From the NCBI GenBank assembly GCA_018417955.1, contig JACTVC010000002.1:1116001-1180000 (forward strand): DNA of 64,000 nucleotides. Reading direction: 5' to 3'. The notes beneath the pieces were generated by a model, which saw only the letters and a program-made list of their open reading frames with translations, was not told where the DNA came from and did no database searches. The stretch comes from Laccaria trichodermophora (taxonomy: Eukaryota > Basidiomycota > Agaricomycetes > Agaricales > Hydnangiaceae). This document shows positions 33,142 to 45,448 of the stretch, in pieces (within the stretch, counting starts at the first letter, position 1; every line of letters begins with the position of its first letter). A program made the position numbers and the translations under genes.

Positions 33142-36100
33142 CAACTACCAGGGTGGGCAGTTGTCCATGGCTTTGGGCTATAGCATATAGAGGGCCTCTA
33201 GGGGGCTTGCTGCTTGCGATGATGAGCTTGGGGTGTTGCTCACTGTTGGTGACGATGTTGGGGGTGGTTTTTAGGGTCCAGGGCGCATTTCCAAATAAGG
33301 AAATGTGCGCTTTTTCACATGTAAAATAGCAATAAAATCAGGAAAAATTAGGGGTGGTGCTCACTGTTGGGGATGATGTTGGAGGTTGTTTTCAGGGTCC
33401 AGGGTGCATTTCCAAATATAGTAACATAGCTAAAAATAACCAAAAAATCAGAAAAAAATGGGGGTGGTGCTCACTGTTGGTGACAACATCAGGGGTTGTT
33501 TTCAGGGTCCAGGGTGCATGTCCAAATATGGCAACATAGCCAAAAATAGCCAAAAAATCAGAAAAAAGGAGGGGGGGATAATGCTCATTGCTGGTGACAA
33601 CATCAGGGATTGTTTTCAGGGTCCAGGGTACATATCCAAATATGGTAATATAGCCAAAAAATGGCCAGAAAATAGCCAAAAAATCAGAAAAAAAGGGGGA
33701 TAGTGCTCATTGCTGATTATGTTGGGTAATGTTGTCAGGGTCCAGGGTCCAGTTCCAAATATGGTAATATATCCAAAAATAGCTAGAAAATAGCCAAAGA
33801 ATTGGAAAAAGTATGAATGGTGCACAGAACATCAGGCACTGCCTTCAGGGTCCACGTCAGGGTCCATCCCAAAGAGGAAACACCACCTGGTTTGACCAAA
33901 AGTGAAGAAAATCAAGAGGAGAATGTCATTACCTATCAGGGTTCATGTAATGGGATGTTGGGATGATGGTCACATGACCAATTACCAAAAATGGTCAAAA
34001 AACCAAAGTTGTAGCCCTACACTGTAGCTTCCCAAATCTGTTTGAATTATATTCTGAAGTGCTCCTGTTATGGAGATATGAGGTAAAGAAATTTCAAAAG
34101 TGTCATGTTTTTTGTTTTTGTTTTTTGTGTTTTTCTCCATGAAAACAAAACCAAACAACATGATTTCAGTATATTTAGAAAGCTAAAAGAAAGGGCTACA
34201 ATTGTTGTATAATGGGAAAAATGACCAAAAAAGGAAGGTGCATGCCCTACAAAAGAAATTGACACTGACAGACTATAAGGGTCTACCATATACTACAAAG
34301 TTTACTAATAGACTACAAAAGACTACAAAAGTCAGACTTAGACTACAAGGTTTACTGATAGACTACAAAACTCAGACTAAGACTACAAAGTTTACTGATA
34401 CACTACAAAACTCAGACTAAGACTACAAAGTTTACTGATACACTACAAAAGACTACAAAACTTGGACTTAGACTACAAAAGCTTGGACTTAGACTACAAA
34501 GGTTTGTAGTGTGTGCTTTTTCATTAGAAAAGTTTGTAGTGTCTGCTTTTTGAGACTACAAAAGTTTGTAGTTGACATGTAGTTTATGGTGTCCTTGGCT
34601 ATGTCTAGGTTATGGAGATGAGGTTTAAGGATTAACATGATCTTATTTACATATTGCCAGTGCTGCTGCATTAGTTTTTGACATCATGTACAAGCAGTGT
34701 TTCACATTAGGAAAGGCTACTCTATGCCTTCAGATTGATAGCTACTGTTCTGTCCTATCTCAAAACATAGTTATAAGGTCATGGGGATATGGCTGAAGGA
34801 TTGACATGACTTTACATGTTGCTATTGCCACATCACCACTTTTTGACATCTTCACCAAGTTGCCTTTCACATCAGGACAGTCTATTCTCCACTTTCACAT
34901 TGATAGTTACTGGTCTGTCTGCTTTCACACATGAATGGCCTCCTCTGGCTTGAAAGCCAACTTGGGCATGATGTGAAAAAGTGATGATGTGCCAATTGCA
35001 ATATGTGAGGTCATGTCACTCCTTGAGCCATATCCCCATGACCTTATAACTATGTTTTGAGATAGGACAGAACAGTAGCTATCAATCTGAAGGCATAGAG
35101 TAGCCTTTCCTAATGTGAAACACTGCTTGTACATGATGTCAAAAACTAATGCAGCAGCACTGGCAATATGTAAATAAGATCATGTTAATCCTTAAACCTC
35201 ATCTCCATAACCTAGACATAGCCAAGGACACCATAAACTACATGTCAACTACAAACTTTTGTAGTCTCAAAAAGCAGACACTACAAACTTTTCTAATGAA
35301 AAAGCACACACTACAAACCTTTGTAGTCTAAGTCCAAGCTTTTGTAGTCTAAGTCCAAGTTTTGTAGTCTTTTGTAGTGTATCAGTAAACTTTGTAGTCT
35401 TAGTCTGAGTTTTGTAGTCTATCAGTAAACCTTGTAGTCTAAGTCTGACTTTTGTAGTCTTTTGTAGTCTATTAGTAAACTTTGTAGTATATGGTAGACC
35501 CTTATAGTCTGTCAGTGTCAATTTCTTTTGTAGGGCATGCACCTTCCTTTTTTGGTCATTTTTCCCATTATACAACAATTGTAGCCCTTTCTTTTAGCTT
35601 TCTAAATATACTGAAATCATGTTGTTTGGTTTTGTTTTCATGGAGAAAAACACAAAAAACAAAAACAAAAAACATGACACTTTTGAAATTTCTTTACCTC
35701 ATATCTCCATAACAGGAGCACTTCAGAATATAATTCAAACAGATTTGGGAAGCTACAGTGTAGGGCTACAACTTTGGTTTTTTGACCATTTTTGGTAATT
35801 GGTCATGTGACCATCATCCCAACATCCCATTACATGAACCCTGATAGGTAATGACATTCTCCTCTTGATTTTCTTCACTTTTGGTCAAACCAGGTGGTGT
35901 TTCCTCTTTGGGATGGACCCTGACGTGGACCCTGAAGGCAGTGCCTGATGTTCTGTGCACCATTCATACTTTTTCCAATTCTTTGGCTATTTTCTAGCTA
36001 TTTTTGGATATATTACCATATTTGGAACTGGACCCTGGACCCTGACAACATTACCCAACATAATCAGCAATGAGCACTATCCCCCTTTTTTTCTGATTTT

Positions 36101-36638
36101 TTGGCTATTTTCTGGCCATTTTTTGGCTATATTACCATATTTGGATATGTACCCTGGACCCTGAAAACAATCCCTGATGTTGTCACCAGCAATGAGCATT
36201 ATCCCCCCCTCCTTTTTTCTGATTTTTTGGCTATTTTTGGCTATGTTGCCATATTTGGACATGCACCCTGGACCCTGAAAACAACCCCTGATGTTGTCAC
36301 CAACAGTGAGCACCACCCCCATTTTTTTCTGATTTTTTGGTTATTTTTAGCTATGTTACTATATTTGGAAATGCACCCTGGACCCTGAAAACAACCTCCA
36401 ACATCATCCCCAACAGTGAGCACCACCCCTAATTTTTCCTGATTTTATTGCTATTTTACATGTGAAAAAGCGCACATTTCCTTATTTGGAAATGCGCCCT
36501 GGACCCTAAAAACCACCCCCAACATCGTCACCAACAGTGAGCAACACCCCAAGCTCATCATCGCAAGCAGCAAGCCCCCTAGAGGCCCTCTATATGCTAT
36601 AGCCCAAAGCCATGGACAACTGCCCACCCTGGTAGTTG
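33142..36638. repeat. 3.5-kb near-perfect palindrome
   Basis: Starts CAACTACCAGGGTGGGCAG and ends with its inverse. Arms of about 1.66 kb (33142-34800 and about 35020-36638) surround a 220-bp spacer. Reverse-strand frames of the left arm recur forward in the right arm with identical translation (for example 33392-33679 and 36101-36388). The main asymmetry is one extra 40-bp unit in the left arm near 34440. Within each arm are about five units of CACTGTTGGTGA...GGGTCCAGGGT and an array of GACTACAAA words (34260-34560). No gene and no clear target duplication. Probably a foldback-type transposon. Confidence 0.75.
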
Positions 36639-36639
36639 C

Positions 36640-37008
36640 TGGCTCTGATGCATCAACCTGGTGGGCAACTTCCCAATATGATAAAGGAATCTAGCAGCAT
36701 AGGCTGTAACCCTGAACTCAAATGTTTCACAGAACTGGTATCATGAGTTGATCAGGGCTGGTAGGCAATATCATAATCTTACCGAACTGGCTACTTTTGG
36801 ATTTGGACACAAAGATAAGGCTCCAAGACTGGGGGAGATGGTCTTTTTTTGCCCAACCTGCCCACAGCCCGGAATCAATCCTCCTGATGATTGGAATGAA
36901 AATCCTGAAGATCCAGAGAATTGGAAGTATACCCGAGGATTTGTAGCTGATGGCAATTTCACAGCAGCCCACCAGAAACAGGCACAACCCAAGGACGATG
37001 TTTGGAGG
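36640..37008 (+). pseudogene. KDZ transposase fragment (Cys-cluster region)
   Basis: The frame from about 36700 contains WYHELIRAGRQYHNLTEL, FFCPTCPQPGINPPDDW, then WKYTRGFVADGNFTAAHQ and DDVW. This is the CxC-type Cys cluster found N-terminal in fungal KDZ (Kyakuja-Dileera-Zisupton) transposases. Upstream it meets a stop or palindrome DNA. Downstream it is cut at DDVW by the GGACTCC-ended element. About 100 codons remain of a protein normally near 1000. It is the only KDZ trace I see. Confidence 0.65.
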
Positions 37009-37282
37009 ACTTTACACTCCCCCACATATTCCGGTTGGACTCCAGATGGACTCCGGCAGACTCCAGATGGATTACTGCTGTTCATCCAGCATTTTTTCTA
37101 ATTTTTTCTTTGGTAACCCAGCCAAATGTTAGTCTAGAATCCAGCTGGACTCCAGGTCCACCATCTGGACTGCATGGACTCCACCTCATAACACAGTCAA
37201 CCAGCCAGACTCCAGATGGAGTCCAGCAGGAGTTTACAATTTCTGTTTATTTATTATTGTTATTATTAGACAAAGAAAAAAG

Positions 37283-37360
37283 AATGCCATGACCAGGAAT
37301 TGAACACTCAATCACTTGGGCTGCTTTTACTGCCACAATAAACCACTGCACCACAAAGGC
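37283..37360 (-). other. tRNA-like segment with Pol III box motifs
   Basis: Read on the minus strand it has TGGTGCAGTGGTTTATTG (A-box-like) and, about 40 bases on, TGTTCAATTCCTGG (B-box-like). A T-run and a TAA/ATA repeat tail follow. The layout is that of a tRNA-derived SINE head. The acceptor stem is not preserved, so I do not call a functional tRNA. Confidence 0.45.
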
Positions 37361-37529
37361 TTTATTATTTGAACGATCTTTACACATCATATACCCTCGC
37401 TCCTGGCATGTTCCGAAAGCAGGCCAAACACGTTGGCTTTGTTGCCACGTCGTTGTCTTTTGTCTTCCCACCACCACCTTCCCACCTCCAACCTTGTTTG
37501 ACACACCCAACCACCCCACCTCGCACAAA

Positions 37530-37975
37530 CTGACCTCACGACAATGGCAACCCCACGCAACAACAACACACCCGACCAATGCCAACAACGGCCCACCACC
37601 ACCACCAAGGCTGATGACAGGATGGCAACGGCGACCCACCACCACCCATGACACGATGACGTGTCAACAACACGCGAGGACAACAACGCATGAGGATGAC
37701 GACGATGACATGCGACGACAACAACACGTGGCGACGACAACACACGGCAACAACAACCACACGCAACACCAACAACACACAACGACAACAACGACAGCGA
37801 TGACATGCAATGACGACCACAACACGCAATGACCACAACATGCAACGACAACGACAACGACAACTATGACACACGACGACTATGACATGTGACGATGACA
37901 GCGACAACAATGACATGCAAAAACAACCATGTCACGTGACAACAACAACACACGACAACGACAACAATGAATGGC
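37530..37975. repeat. ACGACAACAAC-type microsatellite block
   Basis: CAACAAC, GACGACA and ACACGCAACA words fill the region and make spurious Thr/Asn/Asp frames. No gene. Confidence 0.6.
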
Positions 37976-38009
37976 CGCCCTGGGACAACAACACAACGCC
38001 CATGCAGGA

Positions 38010-38370
38010 TGCAACGAGGGCCAAGGACCACCACTCCTTGCCCCCTTCATTACTCACCACCCCCTCCCATACTGCTCACCACTCCCTCCCCCTTCCATTC
38101 CTCTCTCCCCCCTCCACTCCTCTCTCTCACCCCTCTCTCTCCCTTCCACTCTCCCTCCATTCCACCCTCCCTTTTCCCTTTCCCTTCCCCTCCATTCCTC
38201 TGTCCCCCTCCATTCCTCTCAACCCCTCCCACTTTCCCTTCTCCCTTTCCCTCCCCCCTCCATTCCTCTCTCCCTTCTCCTTTTCCCTCCCCCCTCCATT
38301 CTTCTCTCCCTTTCCCTCCCCCCTCCCTCCCTGATCACCACTCCCTCCCCCCCACTCCTTCCCCTCTCTG
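38010..38370. repeat. CCCTCC/CTCTCC pyrimidine tract
   Basis: Almost pure pyrimidine; three forward frames stay open only because of composition. Matches the tract at 28985-29275 in position within the element. Confidence 0.8.
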
Positions 38371-39004
38371 TAACATAGAATATATTCAAATTAACTTAGT
38401 TAGTTACTAAATATACTTCAATTTTGTTTCTATATAGTTATATATACAGTTATCAATACAATATCTGTTCACCTATGAATTTTGTATGGAATTTTGAGGT
38501 GGGAGAAGGTCTGACTTGTTAAAATTCCACAACATTCCTTGAGAGAGTCCAGATGGAGTCTGCATAGACTCTGTCTGGACTCCAGCTTGATGATCCAAAA
38601 AATATACATTTGGTTCTATTTGAGGTAGACTCCACCTGGACTGAATGGAGTCCATCTGGAGTCCGACCGGAGTGTGTGGGGGAGTGTAAAGTACACCAAT
38701 TGAGGGTTTTTTTATTCCTGAAAAGCCATTAATATGAATGCTTTCAATAATAGGTTAAATATATTTTGCCCAGTAGGGCCAATCAGACAGTCCTGCCTAC
38801 TTACATAGCATACACATATGGTATGGCCAACAATGCCATCATGTAATCTCAATTTTCTTAAACACTACATATGTTGGAATCAAGTATTGTTGTTCTGAGT
38901 GTTTGGCCAAAGTCTTCTTTGTCATAATATTTGGTCCAATTTATTGAAGCTGAGTGAATCTGTCCAATCCAAAGTCTTGTCAGAGTCTCCATTATCAAAA
39001 TATT

Positions 39005-39105
39005 ATACCATGGTATTGTAATCCCATACCATACCATACCATTGTATTGTAATCCCATACCATACCATACCATGGTATTGCAATTCCATCCCATCCCATA
39101 CCATG
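39005..39105. repeat. ACCATACC microsatellite
   Basis: CCATACCATACCAT repeats, inverted copy at 42655-42760 in the other palindrome arm. Similar but independent GGTATGGTATGG repeats lie at 43480-43640. Confidence 0.75.
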
Positions 39106-39639
39106 GTATCAGGAACCATAATCTATTTTTATTTAGGCAGAGGAAGGCAGAAAACCCTCATTTCGAAGTTTGTTTACATATATTTACCAATAGCTTTGAC
39201 TGAAGTGAGGCTAAAATTTTGTAGTGTTCACTTTGATGTGTCCACTATTTCCTAATTGGGCCATTTCCTAATTGGGAAAAGCATTACACTTTTTTTAGAC
39301 ACAGCTGATGTCAGGCACAGTACACATTTAGGTGGGGAACTGTTTCCCATGCTTTTTGGGCCAGAAGAGTTGATGGCTAGCATGGTGTTGTCATTGTTAA
39401 TGACGATGTGTGCACTGTTTCCTAATTGGGCCATTTCCCAATTGGGAAAAGCATTAAACTTTTTTCTGCCACACCCAATGTCAGGCACAATGCACATTTA
39501 GGTTGGGAACTGTTTCCCATGCTCTTTGGGCCACTGGAGTTATTGGCTAGCTTAGTGTTGTCATTGTTTATGATGATGTTCGCATATTTCCCAATTTGGA
39601 AAGTCATTACATAATATCAGTTTGGTTTGTACTGTCCTC

Positions 39640-40185
39640 TTTTTCACTACAAAAATTACTAGTGTGCACTTTTTTCATTACTAAATTTTGTAGTGTCCGC
39701 TTTTTAGACTACAAATGCATGTAGTGTCCGCTTTTTTGACTACAAATGTTTTGTAGTCTTTGTAAAATTACTAGTGTGCACTTTTTTCATTACTAAAGTT
39801 TGTAGTGTCCACTTTTTGGACTACAAAGGTTTGTAGTGTGCGCTTTTTTCATTACAAATGTTTGTAGTGTCCGCTTTTTTGACTACAAATGTTTGTAGTC
39901 TTTGCCTTTTTCTTTACAAAGGTTTGTAGTGTGCGCTTTTTTCATTACAAATGTTTGTAGTGTCCGCTTTTTGGACTACAAATGTTTGTAGTCTTTGCCT
40001 TTTGGATTACAAATGTTTGTAGTGTCAGCTTTTTTGACTACAAATGTTTGTAGTGTCCGCTTTTCTGACTACAAATGTCTGTAGTCTTTACTTTTTACAT
40101 TACAAAGTTTGTAGTGTCCACTTTTTGGACTACAAAAGTTGCTAGTGTCTGCTATTTTAGCCTACAAAGATATTCTCCCTGTATC
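39640..40185. repeat. tandem hairpin units ACTACAAATG/TTTGTAGT
   Basis: About a dozen units of 30-60 bases in which TTTGTAGTGTCCGCTTTTT alternates with GACTACAAATG. Each junction ACTACAAATGTTTGTAGT is a hairpin. Mirror copy at 41335-41830. Related words are in the other palindrome (34260-34560, 35230-35500) and near 47706. Confidence 0.7.
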
Positions 40186-42064
40186 TATCTACAGTCAAGT
40201 GCAAAAAGAATGAAGGTTGGTTCATTTTTCTGGTTCTTTCTAAGAATCTATTGTACCTCAAATGTATTTGTGTATTCTTTTACATTATGTAGTTGTGTTA
40301 CACTTCCCTTGGTATGGACTAATTTCAGTGAAAGCTGGAGCCTTGAGAAGGTTTTTATTCTGGAGGCCATTTTTTGCATCTGAAAAAAAAAAATATGCGC
40401 TAACTGGGGAGGTAGCCAGAACATACCTCTGGTCAACCTGAATGAGCCTATCAAAGAATTAGTTAAAAATACTGAGCGGTTATGCTTGTAGAGCCTCCAG
40501 AAAATGGTCATTTTGTGCCATTTTGGTCATTTTTAGCCTGTTTTAGACAAAACAAGCCATTTTCCAAAGCCTCTACAGACATAACCACTCAGTATTTTTG
40601 CCTGATTCTTTGATAGGTTCATTCAGGTTGACCAGAGGTATGTTCTGGCTACCTCCCCAGTTAGTGCATATTTTTTTTTTCAGATGCCAAAAATGGCCTC
40701 CAGAATAAAAACCTTCTCAAGGCTCCAGCTTTCACTGAAATTAGTCCATACCAAGGGAAGTGTAACACAACTACATGATGTAAAAGAATACACAAATACA
40801 TTTGAGGTACAATAAATTCTTAGAAAGAACCAGAAAAATGAACCAACCTTCATTCTTTTTGCACTCGACTGTAGGTACATGAGGATATAGCTCAATGTTG
40901 CAGAGCAACTGAGTCTAGCCAAAACAGCTCTTAATGATTCTGCCTTTGTACTATCCAGGGAATTACATGATGATGAAATGGAAAGTAAGAAGAGGCTACA
41001 CTGAGATGTCAAAACTCATGCCCAGGTTGTCTTGTCCTGACTTTCCTTTTGACCAGCTTCAGTCATGTTGTCATCATCTCCAACACTCTTTGCATATCTC
41101 TGGGGACTCATGTATGTGTGACCATAGCCAACCTCAACATGATATCTTTCAAGACTATGCTGTCCTCCCTTTCTATTTCATAATCAGTTGCAACCATCTG
41201 CCCTTTCCCATAGTTACTCTTAAATGCAATTCCTTGCAGGATACAAAGAGTGAATGGTTTGCCAGCTGTTTAACTACAGTCAATTTCTGTGAAACATCAG
41301 CTGTACCCCATATACCTTCATGTAATGAAAAAAGTGCACAGTACAAGCCTTTGTAATGTAAAAAGCAAAGACTACAGACATTTGTAGTTGAAAAAAGCGG
41401 ACACCACAAACATTTGTAATGAAAAAGGCAGAGACTACAAACATTTGTAGTCAGAAAAGCGGACACTACAAACATTTGTAATCCAAAAGGCAAAGACTAC
41501 AAACATTTGTAGTCCAAAAAGCGGACACTACAAACATTTGTAATGAAAAAAGCGCACACTACAAACCTTTGTAAAGAAAAAGGCAAAGACTACAAACATT
41601 TGTAGTCAAAAAAGCGGACACTACAAACATTTGTAATGAAAAAAGCGCACACTACAAACCTTTGTAGTCCAAAAAGCGGACACTACAAACTTTAGTAATG
41701 AAAAAAGTGCACACTAGTAATTTTACAAAGACTACAAACATTTGTAGTCAAAAAAGCGGACACTACAAAATTTAGTAATGAAAAAAGTGCACACTAGTAA
41801 TTTTTGTAGTGAAAAAGAGGACAGTACAAACCAAACTGATATTATGTAATGACTTTCCAAATTGGGAAATATGCGAACATCATCATAAACAATGACAACA
41901 CTAAGCTAGCCAATAACTCCAGTGGCCCAAAGAGCATGGGAAACAGTTCCCAACCTAAATGTGCATTGTGCCTGACATTGGGTGTGGCAGAAAAAAGCAT
42001 AATGCTTTTCCCAATTAGGAAATAGTGTGCACATCATCATTAACAATGACAACACCATGCTAGC

Positions 42065-42383
42065 TGTGAAGTGTTCACTCTGAACTTCTCGCATAGCTGA
42101 AGCCAAGAGGGAAGGAGGAGGCAAGAATGGGTGGATCTGGGATCAACACCCATGAGTGAGCAATGAGCAGTTACAAGATACTCAGCTGGCCCAACATGAT
42201 TATGCATACTGTAGGAAGTACAGATATACAAAGCACTACATGTAGTGCAAGAGGATGGCAAGACTGCTGACAAGATGGTGGTTCAAGACAAAAGATCAAT
42301 ATATTATGTAAGATATCCAAATCTAGCTATATACCACTGTTTGACTATGGCCTCTGGGCATTCCCTTCCAATCCTATATCACA
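42065..42383. mobile_element. solo LTR (319 bp)
   Basis: Begins TGTGAAGTGTTCAC and ends TATATCACA, with TG...CA ends and a perfect 5-bp direct repeat CTAGC (42060-42064, 42384-42388). It interrupts the right arm of the palindrome exactly where the left arm is continuous, which confirms the borders. No matching internal retroelement is in the window. Confidence 0.75.
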
Positions 42384-43067
42384 CTAGCCATCAACTCTTC
42401 TGGCCCAAAAAGTGTGGGAAACAGTTCCCCACCTAAATGTGTACTGTGCCTGACATCAGCTGTGTCTAAAAAAAGTGTAATGCTTTTCCCAATTAGGAAA
42501 TGGCCCAATTAGGAAATAGTGGACACATCAAAGTGAACACTACAAAATTTTAGCCTCACTTCAGTCAAAGCTATTGGTAAATATATGTAAACAAACTTCG
42601 AAATGAGGGTTTTCTGCCTTCCTCTGCCTAAATAAAAATAGATTATGGTTCCTGATACCATGGTATGGGATGGGATGGAATTGCAATACCATGGTATGGT
42701 ATGGTATGGGATTACAATACAATGGTATGGTATGGTATGGGATTACAATACCATGGTATAATATTTTGATAATGGAGACTCTGACAAGACTTTGGATTGG
42801 ACAGATTCACTCAGCTTCAATAAATTGGACCAAATATTATGACAAAGAAGACTTTGGCCAAACACTCAGAACAACAATACTTGATTCCAACATATGTAGT
42901 GTTTAAGAAAATTGAGATTACATGATGGCATTGTTGGCCATACCATATGTGTATGCTATGTAAGTAGGCAGGACTGTCTGATTGGCCCTACTGGGCAAAA
43001 TATATTTAACCTATTATTGAAAGCATTCATATTAATGGCTTTTCAGGAATGAAAAAACCCTCAATTG

Positions 43068-43724
43068 AACTGATTTTTAAGGTTGGAGTTGACTATCTGG
43101 CCTCCACTTGGAATTGGAAATCTTAGCAAAAACCTCAAAGCCTTTCCACTTTTCTTTTCTTCTCTATGACCACTTCATCACAATAGATATGGTTTTGTTT
43201 GATTTGGATGAACATTGTTTTAATAGAATGGATTGGGAAAGATATGTATCATTAGATGGCTTTGGATGGATGGGAAAGCTGGGATAAAGCCTATTTAAAC
43301 TCATTTTCAATAGATGGTTTGGACTATCTGGCCTCAATTTGTAGCCTAATATCTCAGGAAAAACCTGGAGAACCACCTCACAAAAAATGGCACCCAATGG
43401 ACCAGTATTGCAGCCTGCAGAAATAATTTATATATTTTGGAAAAGGACCCCAGACACCCTATGTCAGCTTTGGTATGATGGTATGAAGTGACATCATACC
43501 ATCTGGTATGGTATAACAGGACATGGTATGGTATGGTGACATGGTATTGGTATGGTGTGGTAACATGGTATTGGTATGAGTGGGGTATGGTATGGGTTTT
43601 CCATTCCATGGTACCATGGTATTGGTATGGAGCTCATATACCACCCTGGAATGGGTACCCCCAAGGTACCCTAAATCAAGGAATTGATGTACCTCATAGG
43701 TACCCAAAGATGGGTGACTGAAGT
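43068..43724. other. unassigned DNA with GGTATGGT microsatellite
   Basis: 43090-43380 has two copies of a GACTATCTGGCCTC block. 43480-43640 is GGTATGG and ATGGTATTGGTATG repeats. No gene. Confidence 0.45.
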
Positions 43725-45374
43725 GGAAAGATGCAGAAGTTAAACTGACAACAAGCAAGATGGAGTTTATACCTTTCGAGGTTTAACCTTCAACTTATTC
43801 ATGTCCCTGGATCTAAAATGGTACAATCTGATGCACTATCCAGAAGACCAGATCACATTCCAGAAAACAACAATGATAATGAAGACCTTGTCTTATTACC
43901 AGACAAGCTATTCATTAATCTAATAAATGTTGAACTCGCAAAGATGATTGAATCAGTGTCAGCATCAGATGTGCTAGTAAACAATGTATCAAATGTTCTT
44001 TCTACACAAGGAATTCCACCAATCAAATCCAGTCTTTCCAATTGGAAAATGGAAGATGGAAAACTTTTCTATCAAGATCGATGCTACATTCCTGACAGTG
44101 AAGGAATGTGAAAACTGATCGTTCAAGATTTTCATGATTCACCAATGACTGGACATCCTGGAAGAGATGCCACCCTAGAAATGGTGCAAAGACATTACTG
44201 GTGGCCAAGATTATGCCACTTTGTATATGAATATGTTGCAGGTTGTGCAACCTGTCAACAGAACAAAGTAAACACACACCCAACACAACCGCCGACACAG
44301 CCAATTAAGTCCACGGTGACGTGACCCTTCCAAATGATATCTCAAGATTTCATATCAGGATTTCCAAAGATGAAATGAGGTCATGACTGCATAATGGTCA
44401 TGGTAGACCATGGCCTTACGAAAGGGGTAATTTTTATCCCAACCAATAGAGAAATCACAGCCTTACAAGCTGCAGAACTTCATTTCGATCACACATTCAA
44501 GCGATTTGGAGTACCAGACAATATCATATCTGATTGAGATCCACTTTTCATTTCAAAGACCTATCAGAGTCTTATGAAACTTTGTGGAATCAAACAACAA
44601 ATCAGTACTGCATATCACCCACAGACAGATGGAGAAACAGAATGAGTCAATGCAGTACTCAAAACGTACCTTAGAATATTCTGCAAGAGAATTCCAGAAG
44701 ATTGGGATAAGAATCTCTCTATCGCTGAATTCTCATACAATGGATGACCCCATTCTGTTATGAAACGAACCCCATTCTACCTCATGTTCAGATGCAAACC
44801 TGCAAGCATCCCACTAGCTTTCTCAAAAACAAATGTCCCTATCATCGAGAAAAGACTATCTGATCTCTTAAAGATAAGAGATGATGCTCAAGCTGCACAT
44901 GAGCTAGCTCAACAAGCTCAAATTAACTGATCAAAGAAAAACTCTCCTCCATTTAGTAAAGGAGACTTAGTATGGTTAGATGGAAAGAACCTCAATAAGG
45001 GTCACAAATACCCCAAAATTGACACATTACACGAAGGACCCTTCAAAATTCAAGAGGTCATGGGCCCAGTAACATACAGACTTCAACTCCCATCTCAATG
45101 GAAGATACATAATGTTTTCCATGGAAAACTTCTTACCCCATATCGAGAAACCGATGTTCACGGAAAGAACTTCCCTGAACCACCTCCTGACCTTATCGAA
45201 GGAGAAGAAGAATATGAAGTAGAATCGATCAGAGATCACAGGAAATGAGGCAAAGGATATCAGTGTCTAGTGGAATGGAAAGGATACTCTGACGAGACAT
45301 GGGAACCAGAAAGCAATTTGAAGAATGCTCCTGAGATTCTTCTCAAGTATAAGAAGAGGAAGAAGTTGCAGTAA
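43725..45374 (+). pseudogene. Ty3/Gypsy pol remnant: RNase H end, integrase, chromodomain
   Basis: 5'-truncated copy. In one continuous frame: the end of RNase H (QQARWSLYLSRFNLQLIH and SDALSRRPDH); the H2C2 integrase finger (HPGRDATLEMVQRHYWWP, CATCQQNK); the integrase core with its Asp residues (SQDFISGFPK, VMVDHGLTKG) and STAYHPQTDGETE (Glu); the C-terminal SH3-like part (GDLVWLDGKNL, GPFKIQEVMGPVTYRL, NVFHGKLLTPY); and a chromodomain (YQCLVEWKGYSDETWEPESNL). Nine in-frame stops, all TGA: 43746, 44109, 44322, 44376, 44535, 44643, 44745, 44928, 45246. No frameshift, TAA or TAG before the terminal TAA at 45372. Several TGAs fall where the family has Arg (SDRDP, TERVN, NRPHS). Gag, protease and RT are missing. 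Confidence 0.85.
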
Positions 45375-45448
45375 GTTTCCTCAGACAATCATCTAAACTT
45401 GCAACCAAGCCAATCAGCTTTCTTCACAAACTGCCCTCTTCTTTTGAA

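Larger units (their letters stand above)
37003..38696. mobile_element. repeat-ended element with GGACTCCAG arms (1.7 kb)
   Basis: Ends share CTTTACACTCCCCCAC in inverted orientation, followed by GGACTCCAGATGGACTCC arms (37033-37225 and 38540-38680). Interior: a tRNA-like stretch, an ACGACAACAAC-rich block and a pyrimidine tract, in the same order as 28158-29579. Ends are approximate, as no duplication could be found. The right end abuts the next palindrome. It interrupts the KDZ fragment. Confidence 0.55.
38697..43067. repeat. 4.4-kb palindrome with a solo LTR in one arm
   Basis: Begins CAATTGAGGGTTTTTT and ends with its inverse. Arms match closely: the reverse reading of 38858-39094 equals the forward reading of 42670-42906. 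The arms hold an ACCATACC microsatellite, CCTAATTGGGCCATTTCC repeats and an ACTACAAA array. The centre is near 40530. The right arm is longer because of a 319-bp solo LTR (42065-42383) and a stretch of about 450 bp near 40880-41330 with no counterpart on the left. No transposase. Confidence 0.7.

Noticed and set aside
33392..36388. Paired identical ORFs in the 33-36 kb palindrome
   Set aside because: Identity comes from the inverted duplication; composition and lack of start context argue against coding.
37283..37360. Functional tRNA gene
   Set aside because: A- and B-box words are present but no acceptor stem pairs properly and no standard anticodon arm is evident; kept only as a tRNA-like segment.
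38697..43067. A target duplication for the second palindrome (AATT)
   Set aside because: AATT is itself palindromic and part of the inverted end CAATTG, so it cannot be told from the terminal repeat.
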